Shown here one piece after another: positions 1 to 7,826 of a stretch of DNA of 38,806 nucleotides. The stretch spans positions 1-38,806 of the forward strand of contig JAFGLU010000090.1 of assembly GCA_016927865.1 (NCBI GenBank), read 5' to 3'. The notes under the pieces are model-generated. The model was given only the letters and a program-made list of their open reading frames with translations. It did no database searches and had not been told where the DNA came from. The stretch's first letter is position 1; each line of letters starts with the position of its first letter. Made by a program: the position numbers and the translations under genes. The stretch is from Anaerolineaceae bacterium (GTDB taxonomy: Bacteria; Chloroflexota; Anaerolineae; Anaerolineales; Anaerolineaceae).

Positions 1-942
1 GCAAACATCGCATTTATCAAATACTGGGGCAACCGGGACCATGCCCTGCGGTTGCCGGTCAACGGATCCATTTCCATGAATTTGGACGGCTTGTTTGCCC
101 GCACCACCGTCACCTTTGTGCCTGGTTTGGAAGCGGACGAACTGATTTTGAACAACCAGCCCGCCGCAGGGGCTTCTCTGGCTCGGGTGTCGCGCTTCCT
201 GGATATCGTACGCGGGATGGCTGGCACGGAATTGTATGCGCAGGTGGTCAGCCGCAATAATTTTCCCACCGGGGCAGGAATTGCTTCTTCGGCTGCGGCG
301 TTCGCTGCGCTGGCGCTGGCGGGCTCGCAGGCGGCGGGGATGGACCTGGACGAAGCAGCTCTCTCGCGGCTGGCCCGGCGCGGGTCGGGGTCGGCTGCGC
401 GCTCGGTGCCGGGCGGCTTTGTGGAATGGCATTTGGGCACGGGTGATGAGGACTCCGTCGCTGCCTCTATTGCCCCGGCGCAGCATTGGGATTTAGTCGA
501 TTGCATTGCCGTTGTTGCCACAGGCCACAAACCGGTCGGTTCCACCGAAGGGCACGCTCTGGCGGGAACCAGCATTTTGCAGGCCGCGCGGGTTGAGGAT
601 GCGTCACGGCGGTTGGATGTGTGCCGCCGGGCGATTTTGGAGCGAGATTTCATCACTTTTGCCGAAATCGTCGAACAGGACAGCACTTTGATGCACGCGG
701 TGATGATGACCTCCGTGCCGCCGCTGTTTTACTGGGAACCGGCTTCTATACAAATCATGAAAGTGGTTCCAGCCTGGCGTGTCGAAGGGCTGCCGTGCTG
801 CTTCACCCTGGATGCTGGCCCGAACGTGCACGTGCTGTGCCCAGCTGAACATGCTGCCGAATTGGCAAGCCGCCTGGCGCATTTGCCTGGGGTGCAGCAG
901 GTGCTCAGCGCGCGGGCAGGGGGACCGGCTCATCTAGAGTAG
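1..942 (+). CDS. mvaD: Diphosphomevalonate (or phosphomevalonate) decarboxylase, 5' end cut off by the window
   Basis: A GHMP-superfamily ATP-dependent decarboxylase that makes an isoprenoid C5 unit from a phosphorylated mevalonate in the cytoplasm. The frame is open from base 1 and begins with ANIAFIKYWG, typical of the extreme N-terminus of this family, so only a few residues are missing. The GHMP ATP loop FPTGAGIASSAAAF lies at about visible residues 86-101. The family stretch GSGSAARSVPGGF follows, with the Arg that contacts the substrate. The C-terminal LDAGPNVHVL carries the catalytic Asp. The 313 visible codons fit the usual 310-330 residues. Some Chloroflexota (Roseiflexus) use a related enzyme acting on phosphomevalonate, and the sequence alone does not settle the substrate. 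An AT-rich gap follows before the hydrogenase operon, so the two are probably separate units. Confidence 0.9.
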   Translation, partial: ANIAFIKYWGNRDHALRLPVNGSISMNLDGLFARTTVTFVPGLEADELILNNQPAAGASLARVSRFLDIVRGMAGTELYAQVVSRNNFPTGAGIASSAAAFAALALAGSQAAGMDLDEAALSRLARRGSGSAARSVPGGFVEWHLGTGDEDSVAASIAPAQHWDLVDCIAVVATGHKPVGSTEGHALAGTSILQAARVEDASRRLDVCRRAILERDFITFAEIVEQDSTLMHAVMMTSVPPLFYWEPASIQIMKVVPAWRVEGLPCCFTLDAGPNVHVLCPAEHAAELASRLAHLPGVQQVLSARAGGPAHLE

Positions 943-1062
943 AGAAACTCGGAAAAGTGGCTTACAAATGGGGTGAAACGAGCATATCGTTTTGTTCTTT
1001 TTTAGTTTTCGTGGGCTCATTTGTGAAAAAATAGACAAAGTTAGTAAAATTCGTGTGAAAAT

Positions 1063-1105
1063 CATTACAAAAGTACTTGTAATGAGTCGTTGCGCATGTT
1101 AATAT
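1063..1105 (+). promoter_or_regulatory. Candidate promoter and palindromic operator of the hydrogenase operon
   Basis: The 268-base gap between mvaD and the hydrogenase genes is AT-rich. It holds a perfect 8-bp inverted repeat, CATTACAA-N6-TTGTAATG, at 1063-1084. The right arm overlaps a possible -35 (TTGTAA, 1077-1082), followed after 17 bases by a possible -10 (TAATAT, 1100-1105). A repressor or redox regulator bound here would sit on the promoter. A weaker TTTGT-N10-ACAAA pair lies at 1020-1039. The regulator is unknown, and the promoter matches are only moderate. Confidence 0.4.
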
Positions 1106-1210
1106 TATTTTAATGTCGAGCTATAAGAGATATATCAGTTCATTCAGCCCATTCGTCAACAAAGTTTAATACATCGCTGCCCGTCTTGTCTGTATTTCCA
1201 TGGAGGAGTT

Positions 1211-2398
1211 ATGCCACACCAGGGAACCAGTCTTGAGCAAGCGCTTTCCAGGAGAGGGGTATCACGCCGCGAATTTCTCGCTTTTTGCGGGATGATGGCG
1301 GCCGCGCTGGCATTGCCGAAGAGAGCCTCGGCAATGATTGAGGAGGCTCTGGCAACCCCCAAGCGGTTGCCGGTGATCTGGCTGGAACTGCAGGATTGTG
1401 CTGGCTGCACGGAGGCCTTTTTGCGTTCTTCCAGCCCCACCGCCGCGGAGATTGTTTTGGACGTGCTGTCGGTGGATTATCACGAGACGATCATGGCGGC
1501 TTCGGGGCGGCGTGCTGAAGAAGCCAAAGAGGCGGCCATCCAGGCGGGCGGGTATCTGCTCGTGGTGGAAGGTTCGATTTCTCCGGCGGACAATGGGGTG
1601 TACTGCTGCATTGGTGGGAAGTCATCTGTGGCTTTGGTGGAAGAGGCGGCGGCCAACGCCGTGGCGGTGGTGGCGGTGGGCAATTGCGCCACCTTTGGCG
1701 GCCTGCCCAAGGCCAGCCCCAACCCCACTGGCGCGATTGGGGTGATGGACCTGGTCAAGGACAAGCCGGTGCTCAACATTCCCGGCTGCCCGATGAATCC
1801 GGTGAATTTAACCGCTACGGTGGTGCATTTCCTGACCTTTGGGGCTTTGCCGGAGATGGACAGCCTGCACCGGCCGTTGTTCGCTTTTGGACATTTGATA
1901 CATAACAACTGCGAGCGCCGGGGGCACTTTGACGCAGGCGAATTTGTGCGTGCCTGGGGCGATGTGGGTCACCGGGCGGGCTGGTGCCTGTACCAGATGG
2001 GCTGCAAGGGGCCGATCAGCTCGCACAACTGCCCGGCAGTGCGCTACAACGACGGAACCAACTGGCCTATTGGCGCGGGCCATCCGTGCATCGGCTGCTC
2101 GGAGCCGGACTTCTGGGATTGGCCGACTTATGAGCCGATCGTGCTGCAGGAGGCCACCCCGCCGCTCACCTACCCCTCCACAGAAAATGTGGTGCGTGAG
2201 GTGACTCCGGAGGGCGCGGCCATCACGGGGGGAACCCTGGGTTTGATTGCCGGCGCGGTGGGAGCGTTTGCTTACTCGACCATGACCGGCCGGAAAGAGT
2301 CGAACCCGGAGGTGGGCGAGGAGGAAGTGGAAGGGCACGGAGTGGAAGAGCACGAAGAAGCCGAAGAACCTGAAGAATCTGCTGGCAAGCAAGAGTAG
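1211..2398 (+). CDS. hybO: [NiFe] hydrogenase small subunit, Tat-exported, membrane-anchored
   Basis: The electron-transfer subunit of a group 1 uptake hydrogenase. It passes electrons from the Ni-Fe site through three Fe-S clusters. The start is set by GGAGGAG just upstream. A twin-arginine signal (SRREFL, residues 18-23, then a hydrophobic stretch) sends the folded heterodimer through the Tat system. Cluster ligands are visible: DCAGCTE (about residue 60), GNCATFGG and NIPGCP for the proximal cluster; HNNCERRG and CLYQMGCKG for the distal site; and GHPCIGCSEPDFW near the end for the medial cluster. A hydrophobic helix rich in Gly and Ala (about residues 340-360) anchors it in the membrane and is followed by an unusually acidic tail of about 35 residues. 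It is the first of five tightly spaced genes and stops 15 bases before the HybA-like gene. Confidence 0.93.
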   Translation: MPHQGTSLEQALSRRGVSRREFLAFCGMMAAALALPKRASAMIEEALATPKRLPVIWLELQDCAGCTEAFLRSSSPTAAEIVLDVLSVDYHETIMAASGRRAEEAKEAAIQAGGYLLVVEGSISPADNGVYCCIGGKSSVALVEEAAANAVAVVAVGNCATFGGLPKASPNPTGAIGVMDLVKDKPVLNIPGCPMNPVNLTATVVHFLTFGALPEMDSLHRPLFAFGHLIHNNCERRGHFDAGEFVRAWGDVGHRAGWCLYQMGCKGPISSHNCPAVRYNDGTNWPIGAGHPCIGCSEPDFWDWPTYEPIVLQEATPPLTYPSTENVVREVTPEGAAITGGTLGLIAGAVGAFAYSTMTGRKESNPEVGEEEVEGHGVEEHEEAEEPEESAGKQE

Positions 2399-2413
2399 CA
2401 GGAGGGTAAAGCC

Positions 2414-3298
2414 ATGCCAATCAGCCGGAGAGATTTTCTTAAAACGGCGGGGGCGGGGCTGGGGGCGCTGGTGCTTCCAAGTGCCCGGGCTGACGCGGCG
2501 GCCGGCCCGACCGAAGCGGCGGACAGCTTTTCGATGCTGTACGACACGACCAAGTGCGTGGGCTGCCGGGCCTGCCAGAATGCCTGCAAACAGCGCTCTA
2601 ACCTGCCACCCGAATTCGACGGCGACAAATTGTACGATATGCCGAAGGATTTGAGTGCGGATACCTGGACAATCATAAGGTTGTATAAGGGCAACGACGG
2701 CATTTCATTCGTGAAAGATCAGTGCATGCACTGCATTGAACCGGCCTGCGTTTCGGTGTGCCCGGTGGTGGCGTTGGAAAAGACACCCACCGGTCCGGTA
2801 GTGTACCATCCCGAGCGCTGCATCGGCTGCCGATACTGCATGGCGGCTTGCCCGTTTGGTATACCCAAAGCACAGTGGCCCGAACCGCTGCCCCTCATCC
2901 AGAAATGCGATTTTTGCGCAGACCGCCAGGCGCAGGGGCAAGAACCGGCCTGCAGCGAGGTTTGCCCGACAGGGGCGCTGATTTCGGGCAAGCGCGGCGG
3001 GATGCTTTCGATTGCTCACCAACGCATTGATGAGAATCCCATGTATTTAAAGCACGTTTACGGCGAGACGGAAGCTGGTGGGACAACCATGCTGTACATA
3101 TCACACATTGATTTCGCCAAGCTGGGTTTCCCCGAGCTGGATGACCGCTCACTGCCGGATATCACCTGGCCTTACATGAAGGCGGTACCCTGGGTGGTGG
3201 TGACGGTCGCAACCTTGAGCACAGCGATTTATCAATTTACCCGCAGGCGAGAAAAGGTGAAAGCAGCCAACGGCAAGAAGCCGGGAAAGGAGGGTTGA
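2414..3298 (+). CDS. hybA: HybA-like 16-cysteine ferredoxin subunit of the hydrogenase
   Basis: An Fe-S protein that bridges the hydrogenase heterodimer and the membrane subunit. The start is set by AGGAGG at 2400-2405. A Tat signal (SRRDFLKTAG, residues 4-13) is followed by four four-cysteine groups, enough for four [4Fe-4S] clusters: KCVGCRACQNAC, QCMHCIEPACVSVC, RCIGCRYCMAACP and KCDFCAD with ACSEVCP. A single transmembrane segment near the C-terminus (from about KAVPWVVVTVATLS) anchors it, with a basic tail. At 294 residues it matches the HybA family of the hybOABC arrangement. Its stop is one base from the next start (TGA, then G, then ATG), so translation is probably coupled. Confidence 0.92.
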   Translation: MPISRRDFLKTAGAGLGALVLPSARADAAAGPTEAADSFSMLYDTTKCVGCRACQNACKQRSNLPPEFDGDKLYDMPKDLSADTWTIIRLYKGNDGISFVKDQCMHCIEPACVSVCPVVALEKTPTGPVVYHPERCIGCRYCMAACPFGIPKAQWPEPLPLIQKCDFCADRQAQGQEPACSEVCPTGALISGKRGGMLSIAHQRIDENPMYLKHVYGETEAGGTTMLYISHIDFAKLGFPELDDRSLPDITWPYMKAVPWVVVTVATLSTAIYQFTRRREKVKAANGKKPGKEG

Positions 3299-3299
3299 G

Positions 3300-4448
3300 A
3301 TGGCACTACGCATGGGACAATTACGTTTGCGCCGTTACCCGATTGGCCCCGGCATGATCTTAGTTTGGGTGCTGGGCGCGTTGGGCCTTTCGGTGGCGGT
3401 GTACCGCTGGTTTGTCGGGTTGGACTCCACCACAGCTTTGACTGATGGCCGCGGTTGGGGAATCTGGATCAGCTTTGATATGATGAGCGGCATTGGTTTG
3501 GCTGCGGGGGCCTTCACAGTGGCCGCGGTGGTGTATATCTTCAATCTGAAAGAGTTTTACCCCATTGTGCGGCCAACGATCTTGACCGGGTTCATTAGTT
3601 ACATCCTGGCAGCGCTTACCCTGCTGGTGGACCTGGGCTTTCCGCAGCGCATCTGGCACCTGCTGATCTACTGGAATATCCATTCACCACTGTTCGAGAT
3701 CGGCTGGTGCGTCATGCTGTATACCGCGGTGCTGGCGATGGAATTCAGCCCGGTGGTCTTTGATGCCTTGGGCTGGAAGGTGCCGCTGAAAATCATTCGC
3801 CGTATCACCATTGTGTTGATTGTCGCCGGGGTGACGCTGTCGACCCTGCACCAATCCACCCTGGGCACCATGCTGACCATTCTGCCGCACCGCATTCACC
3901 CGTTGTGGTATTCGGGTTTGCTGCCGGTGTATTTTTACCTGACCGCCATTGCCGCCGGATTGGGCATGACTGTGTTTGAGTCCTTCCTTTCTGCGCGAGC
4001 ATATGGGATCAAGTTCAACTTGAACCTGCTATCCAGGCTCGCCAAGATCATCCCCTACGTGCTGGGCACTTACTTTGTGCTGCGCATGGGCGAGTTGTTC
4101 ATTACGGGCAACTACATGTATCTGTTGAAGGGCGGCTGGCCGGCGGCGATGTTCATCGCCGAAATTTTGGGTGGCGTGCTTTACCCGCTGTTCTGCTTCA
4201 TTGACCCTAAGACGCGCGAAAACCTGGACGGAATCGTGTGGGCCTCGGTCTTTGTGATGGGCGGGTTGATTCTGAACCGCATCAATACCACCCTGTCGTT
4301 CTTCAGCGGAGATTTCTACCTGCCGGCCTGGTCAGAACTGGCTGTTTCCATCGGCCTGACCTGCCTGGGATTTATTATGTTCGACGCGGCAGTTCGCTTT
4401 CTACCCATGTTCCCGGAGCCTAAGCCGGAAGTGACCAAGAGTCTGTGA
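3300..4448 (+). CDS. hybB: HybB/NrfD-type integral membrane quinone-reducing subunit
   Basis: A polytopic membrane protein of 382 residues in the NrfD/PsrC/HybB family. It passes electrons from the HybA-type ferredoxin to the quinone pool. I count about ten hydrophobic helices spread over nearly the whole length. The conserved N-terminal region has [15 protein letters not shown], where HybB proteins have their GLG/GLW-type stretch. It carries no cysteine cluster motifs, as expected for a subunit without Fe-S centres. The SD AGGAGG sits at 3289-3294, inside the end of the preceding gene. The gene is followed by a 25-base gap containing AAGGAG and then the large subunit. Confidence 0.92.
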   Translation: MALRMGQLRLRRYPIGPGMILVWVLGALGLSVAVYRWFVGLDSTTALTDGRGWGIWISFDMMSGIGLAAGAFTVAAVVYIFNLKEFYPIVRPTILTGFISYILAALTLLVDLGFPQRIWHLLIYWNIHSPLFEIGWCVMLYTAVLAMEFSPVVFDALGWKVPLKIIRRITIVLIVAGVTLSTLHQSTLGTMLTILPHRIHPLWYSGLLPVYFYLTAIAAGLGMTVFESFLSARAYGIKFNLNLLSRLAKIIPYVLGTYFVLRMGELFITGNYMYLLKGGWPAAMFIAEILGGVLYPLFCFIDPKTRENLDGIVWASVFVMGGLILNRINTTLSFFSGDFYLPAWSELAVSIGLTCLGFIMFDAAVRFLPMFPEPKPEVTKSL

Positions 4449-4473
4449 GAAAAGCGGAGATAAGGAGTGTTCT

Positions 4474-6192
4474 ATGACCAAAGTTGCCATTGACCCGATT
4501 ACCCGCATTGAAGGCCACCTGCGCATTGAGGTGGAAGTCGATGGGGGCAAAGTCACCAAGGCCTGGAGCAGCAGCACCATGTTCCGGGGAATTGAAATCA
4601 TCCTGAAGGGACGCGACCCCAGGGAGGCATGGACATTCACACAGCGCATCTGCGGTGTCTGAACGACGGTACATGCACTCAGCTCCGTGCGAGCTGTCGA
4701 AGATGCTTTGGGAATTCAAATTCCGACCAATGCCCGCTTGATCCGCAACATCATTGAGGCCATTCAATACATTCAGGATCACGTTGTTCACTTTTACCAC
4801 CTGCACGCCCTGGATTGGGTGGATATCGTCTCGGCGCTGGACGCCGACCCGGCCAAAACCGCTGCATTGGCGCAGTCGATTTCGGATTGGGGCAAATCCA
4901 GCGAAACCTATTTCAAAACCATGCAAGACCGCATCAAGCTGTTCGTGCAAAGCGGGCAATTGGGGCCCTTTGGAAACGCCTATTGGGGTCACCCTGAATA
5001 CAAACTGCCTGCTGAGGCCAACTTGATGGCGGTGGCGCACTACCTGGAAGCATTGGATTGGCAGCGCGAGGTGATCAAAGCGCATGCCATTTTGGGAGCC
5101 AAGAACCCCCATCTGCAAACCTACCTGGTGGGTGGCATGTCTATCCCGGTGGACCCAAACAGCCAGGCAGCCATCAACGCCGATAAGATTGCCCAACTGT
5201 TGTCTTTGTTTGCCAAGGCCAAAGAGTTCGTCGAGAAGGTGTACCTGCCCGACGTGCTGGCTGTGGCGCCCTTCTACCTGGAATGGGCCGGGTTGGGCGA
5301 AGGGCTGGGCAACTTCCTCTCCTACGGCGACCTGCCGCTGATTGACGGCGCCAACCCGGATAACCCCGGTGACTTATTCTTCCCGCGCGGGGTGATCTTG
5401 GGCAGGGATTTGAGCACCGTTTACCCGCTGGACCCGACTCAAATTACCGAGCACGTCAAGCACTCGTGGTTCACCTATGCGGACGAATCGAAGGGCCTGC
5501 ACCCATCGGTAGGCGAGACCACTCCCAACTACACCGGTCCCAACCCGCCTTACGAGTTCCTCAACACCGAGGACAAATATTCCTGGCTCAAGGCGCCGCG
5601 CTACGGCGAAGAGTCGATGGAGGTTGGGCCGTTGGCGCGCATGCTCATTGCTTACGCCTCGGGGCATGAGCGGGTCCAGTACTGGGTGGATGCGGTATTG
5701 ACCAAATTGAACGTTCCGGCGACCGCTTTGTTCTCGACGCTGGGCCGGGTGGCGGCACGCTGCGTGGAAACCGTGGTGCTGGCCGAACAGTTGGCCCCGT
5801 GGACGATGGAGTTGGCGGAGAATATCGGCAAGGGCGATTTGCGTATTCATGAAAACGAGCACTGGCATCCTTCCACCTGGCCCGCCGAAGCGATGGGCTG
5901 GGGCTGGTCGGAGGCGCCGCGCGGCGCGCTGGGGCACTGGATTCACATCAAGGATGGCAAGATCGCTAATTACCAGGCCATTGTGCCTTCCACGTGGAAC
6001 GGCTCGCCGCGAGATTCCAGCGGCACGCCCGGTGCTTATGAAGCGGCCCTGGTGGGCACGCCGGTGGCGGATGCGAACATGCCGGTGGAAATCCTGCGCA
6101 CCATTCATTCCTTCGACCCCTGCATGGCCTGCGCCGTGCACGTCCTGGATGCAGAGGGGCAGGAAATTACCCGCGTGACGGTAATGGATTAA
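4474..6192 (+). CDS. hybC: [NiFe(Se)] hydrogenase large subunit with an in-frame TGA (proposed Sec63) in the L1 motif
   Basis: The catalytic subunit carrying the Ni-Fe(CN)2CO site. The start follows AAGGAG with an 8-base gap. The N-terminus [16 protein letters not shown] is typical. The L1 motif reads RICGV-TGA-TTVH: codon 63 (4660-4662) is TGA where the family has the second Cys of RxCGxCxxxH. The same frame then continues without interruption for 509 codons, keeping [10 protein letters not shown] directly after the motif and the L2 motif DPCMACAVH at the end, both L2 cysteines present. The maturation cleavage site is expected after that His, releasing a 14-residue tail. Full length with Sec is 572 residues, normal for the family. 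A perfect hairpin begins 17 nt after the TGA. I read this as one selenoprotein gene. A nonsense mutation or sequencing error is the alternative, and an automatic annotation would wrongly split it at 4662. Confidence 0.85.
4660..4662 (+). other. In-frame TGA, proposed selenocysteine codon
   Basis: TGA falls at codon 63 of the hydrogenase large subunit, in the context CGC ATC TGC GGT GTC TGA ACG ACG. It exactly replaces the second cysteine of the L1 CxxC pair, which in [NiFe] hydrogenases bridges Ni and Fe. Sec replaces Cys by preference in selenoproteins, and TGA differs from both Cys codons at one position only. No other gene in the window needs TGA read-through, so a genome-wide TGA reassignment is not supported here. 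Confidence 0.75.
4680..4696 (+). promoter_or_regulatory. Candidate bacterial SECIS hairpin
   Basis: CAGCTC-CGTGC-GAGCTG forms a perfect 6-bp stem with a 5-nt loop. The loop starts 23 nt after the end of the TGA. Bacterial SECIS elements lie in the coding region just downstream of the UGA, with the apical loop usually about 16-37 nt away and a G among its first two bases. Here the loop is CGUGC, with G in second place. An outer GCA/TGC pairing (4675-4677 with 4703-4705) could extend it. The hairpin also encodes the conserved SSVRAV, so part of it may reflect coding constraint. Confidence 0.6.
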
Positions 6193-6654
6193 GTGGCTGT
6201 GGCAAAGACACTGGTATTGGGTGTGGGCAACCTGCTCCTGTCGGACGACGGGGTAGGAGTCCATACTATTCAGCGCTTGAAGGAATCTGGAAGACTGCCC
6301 GAGGAGGTCCAGGTGGAAGACGGGGGCACCTGCGGCCTGGATCTCCTCCAGTTCTTGGAGGGCGTCGACCACTTGGTGGTGGTGGATGCGGCCCACTTTG
6401 GCAAGGAGCCCGGGGCGATCCTGCGCATGGAAAACGAGCAGGTGCCCGCTTACCTGGCTTTGAAGACCTCGCCTCACGAGATTGGCCTGCCCGAGCTGAT
6501 GCTGACGGCCCAGTTGACCGGCATTTACCCCAAACGGGTGGTGGTTTTTGGCGTGCAGCCCCAAAGCCTGGAAACGGGCATTGGCCTGACCGCGCCGGTG
6601 GCGGCGGTGGTGGACCGGCTGATGGATGCTGTAGTGCAGGAGGTCAGCGGTTAG
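6193..6654 (+). CDS. hybD: Hydrogenase maturation endopeptidase (HyaD/HybD family)
   Basis: A Ni-dependent protease that removes the C-terminal tail of the large subunit after nickel insertion. The start is GTG immediately after the TAA of the large subunit, with zero spacing. A second GTG two codons on is equally possible, and no strong Shine-Dalgarno sequence is visible, so translational coupling is likely. The N-terminus LVLGVGNLLLSDDGVGVH has the family GxGNxLxxDDGxG signature, whose Asp helps bind nickel. A central VVVDAAHFG and the Asp/His-containing SPHEIGLPELM fit the other metal ligands. At 153 residues it has the usual length. It ends the operon, and no hyp assembly genes follow. 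Confidence 0.92.
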   Translation: MAVAKTLVLGVGNLLLSDDGVGVHTIQRLKESGRLPEEVQVEDGGTCGLDLLQFLEGVDHLVVVDAAHFGKEPGAILRMENEQVPAYLALKTSPHEIGLPELMLTAQLTGIYPKRVVVFGVQPQSLETGIGLTAPVAAVVDRLMDAVVQEVSG

Positions 6655-7672
6655 AGGTTGGTGTGGGTGGGGGGTGGTAGATGGTGCGGATGCCGTGTTC
6701 GCGCAGCCGGTCTACGGCTTCGGGTTGTAATCCGAGGGGGTTGTCGTCCAAAGTGACCATCTCAAGCTTTGGCAGATTTGCCAGTTCTGCGGGCAGGTCG
6801 GTGAGTTGGTTTTGGTTGAGGTAGAGATAACTCAAGCTGCTTAGGCCGCCCATTTCGGGCGGCAGGTAGCTGATCTGGTTGCGTGAAAGGGCTAGCCCTT
6901 CCAGTTGGGTCAGGCTGCCAATTTGGGGCGGCAGCGTGGCGAGCTGATTGTCAAAGGCGGAAAGGAAGCGCAGTTGGCTGAGTTGGCCGATTTCGGCAGG
7001 CAGCGCGGTCAGATGGTTATCGGATAGATCCAGATTGGTCAAGGCAGTGAGATTGCCGATCTCGGGGGGCAAGGCAGTCAGGCGATTGCCGGTTACGTCC
7101 AGCACCGAAAGGTGGGGCAGGCTGCCAATCTCCGGCGGCAGGTTCTCCAGGCGGTTGTCCGAGAGCGTCAGGTAGGTGAGATTTTCCAGGCGGGCGATAT
7201 CGGGAGGAAGCTCTGTCAGGCGGTTCCCGCTGAGATACAGGGAGGATATTCGGGTGAGTTCCCAAACTTCGGGTGGAATTTCTTTTAAGCCTTTGTTTGA
7301 AAGGTCTAAAGTGCCACTGTAGTTTTGCTCCCTCGCGGCAGCGGCGATTCGGCCCCTGACAGTGGAGGGAGGGAAGGAGTCCGGGTCAGCGATTAACGCG
7401 GTAAAGCTCACCAGACTGATCAGGAGGCAAAACGCGCCGAACCCATAGGCCAGGTTGGTGTGCTGTTTCATCTCACCGCGGTGGGCGGCAACGAATAAGT
7501 AAATGCTAAAAACCAGGGTCATCAGTCCAACGCCAATCATCAAGCGGATCTTGTCGGTGAGTAGCAGCGCGCCCAGCCCCAGCCAGAAAATTGTATTCAA
7601 CACAATAAACCACCCGTCGGGCAAGTTGCGGAGGCGGGTTTTCATGTTTTGGAAGAAGCTGCTCAGGGGCAT
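6644..7672 (-). CDS. Membrane-anchored leucine-rich-repeat protein
   Basis: From ATG at 7672 the protein has 342 residues. Three hydrophobic segments come first (roughly residues 21-39, 43-63 and 77-97). They are followed by eight regular 23-residue leucine-rich repeats of the pattern LxxLxLSxNxLxxLPPEIGxL and a ninth capping copy. This is the SDS22-like/plant-type LRR often used for protein binding. The topology suggests an exposed LRR domain on a membrane anchor; which side is not certain. The frame stays open upstream to 7771, but that would run into the TetR promoter and operators, so I place the start at 7672 (or 7645). The Shine-Dalgarno sequence is weak. The 3' end overlaps the end of the hydrogenase protease gene by 11 bases in convergent orientation. 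The partner is unknown. Confidence 0.75.
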   Translation of the reverse strand: MPLSSFFQNMKTRLRNLPDGWFIVLNTIFWLGLGALLLTDKIRLMIGVGLMTLVFSIYLFVAAHRGEMKQHTNLAYGFGAFCLLISLVSFTALIADPDSFPPSTVRGRIAAAAREQNYSGTLDLSNKGLKEIPPEVWELTRISSLYLSGNRLTELPPDIARLENLTYLTLSDNRLENLPPEIGSLPHLSVLDVTGNRLTALPPEIGNLTALTNLDLSDNHLTALPAEIGQLSQLRFLSAFDNQLATLPPQIGSLTQLEGLALSRNQISYLPPEMGGLSSLSYLYLNQNQLTDLPAELANLPKLEMVTLDDNPLGLQPEAVDRLREHGIRTIYHPPPTPTSNR

Positions 7673-7744
7673 GGGGGAGAATTGATCCTGGAGAAGAAAG
7701 ATTGGATTAATTGTACTCGAAGATGGGAATATTGAAGGGTTTTG

Positions 7745-7765
7745 AAAGCGACCGATGTTCGCTAT
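7745..7765 (+). promoter_or_regulatory. Operator copy 1 (imperfect) upstream of the tetR promoter
   Basis: AAAGCGACC-GAT-GTTCGCTAT is an imperfect copy of the palindrome found again at 7794-7816 and 8499-8521. It ends at the first base of the -35 box of the tetR promoter. With copy 2 it brackets the promoter, an arrangement typical of a repressor that closes its own promoter. Confidence 0.7.
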
Positions 7766-7793
7766 TGACAAGCGCGAGAAACGGATGTATTAT
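7765..7793 (+). promoter_or_regulatory. Sigma-70 type promoter of tetR
   Basis: A perfect -35 TTGACA (7765-7770), a 17-base spacer and a -10 TATTAT (7788-7793) place transcription start near 7800. That point lies inside operator copy 2 and about 27 bases before the tetR ATG. Confidence 0.8.
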
Positions 7794-7816
7794 AAAAGCG
7801 ACCAATGGTCGCTTTT
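7794..7816 (+). promoter_or_regulatory. Operator copy 2, perfect 23-bp palindrome
   Basis: AAAAGCGACC-AAT-GGTCGCTTTT has two perfect 10-bp arms around a 3-bp centre. It starts directly after the -10 box and covers the expected transcription start, so binding would block initiation. The Shine-Dalgarno AGGAGG follows at once. Size and symmetry are as expected for a TetR-family dimer site. Confidence 0.85.
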
Positions 7817-7826
7817 AGGAGGAGAC

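Noticed and set aside
4660..4662. TGA as an ordinary stop, making the hydrogenase large subunit a pseudogene
   Set aside because: The downstream frame is intact for 509 codons with all other motifs conserved, the operon partners are intact, and a SECIS-like hairpin follows. It remains the main alternative until sel genes are checked.
7673..7771. N-terminal extension of the LRR protein to 7771
   Set aside because: It would overlap the tetR operator and promoter, lacks a Shine-Dalgarno sequence and adds a Ser/Pro/Ile-rich stretch unlike the rest of the protein.
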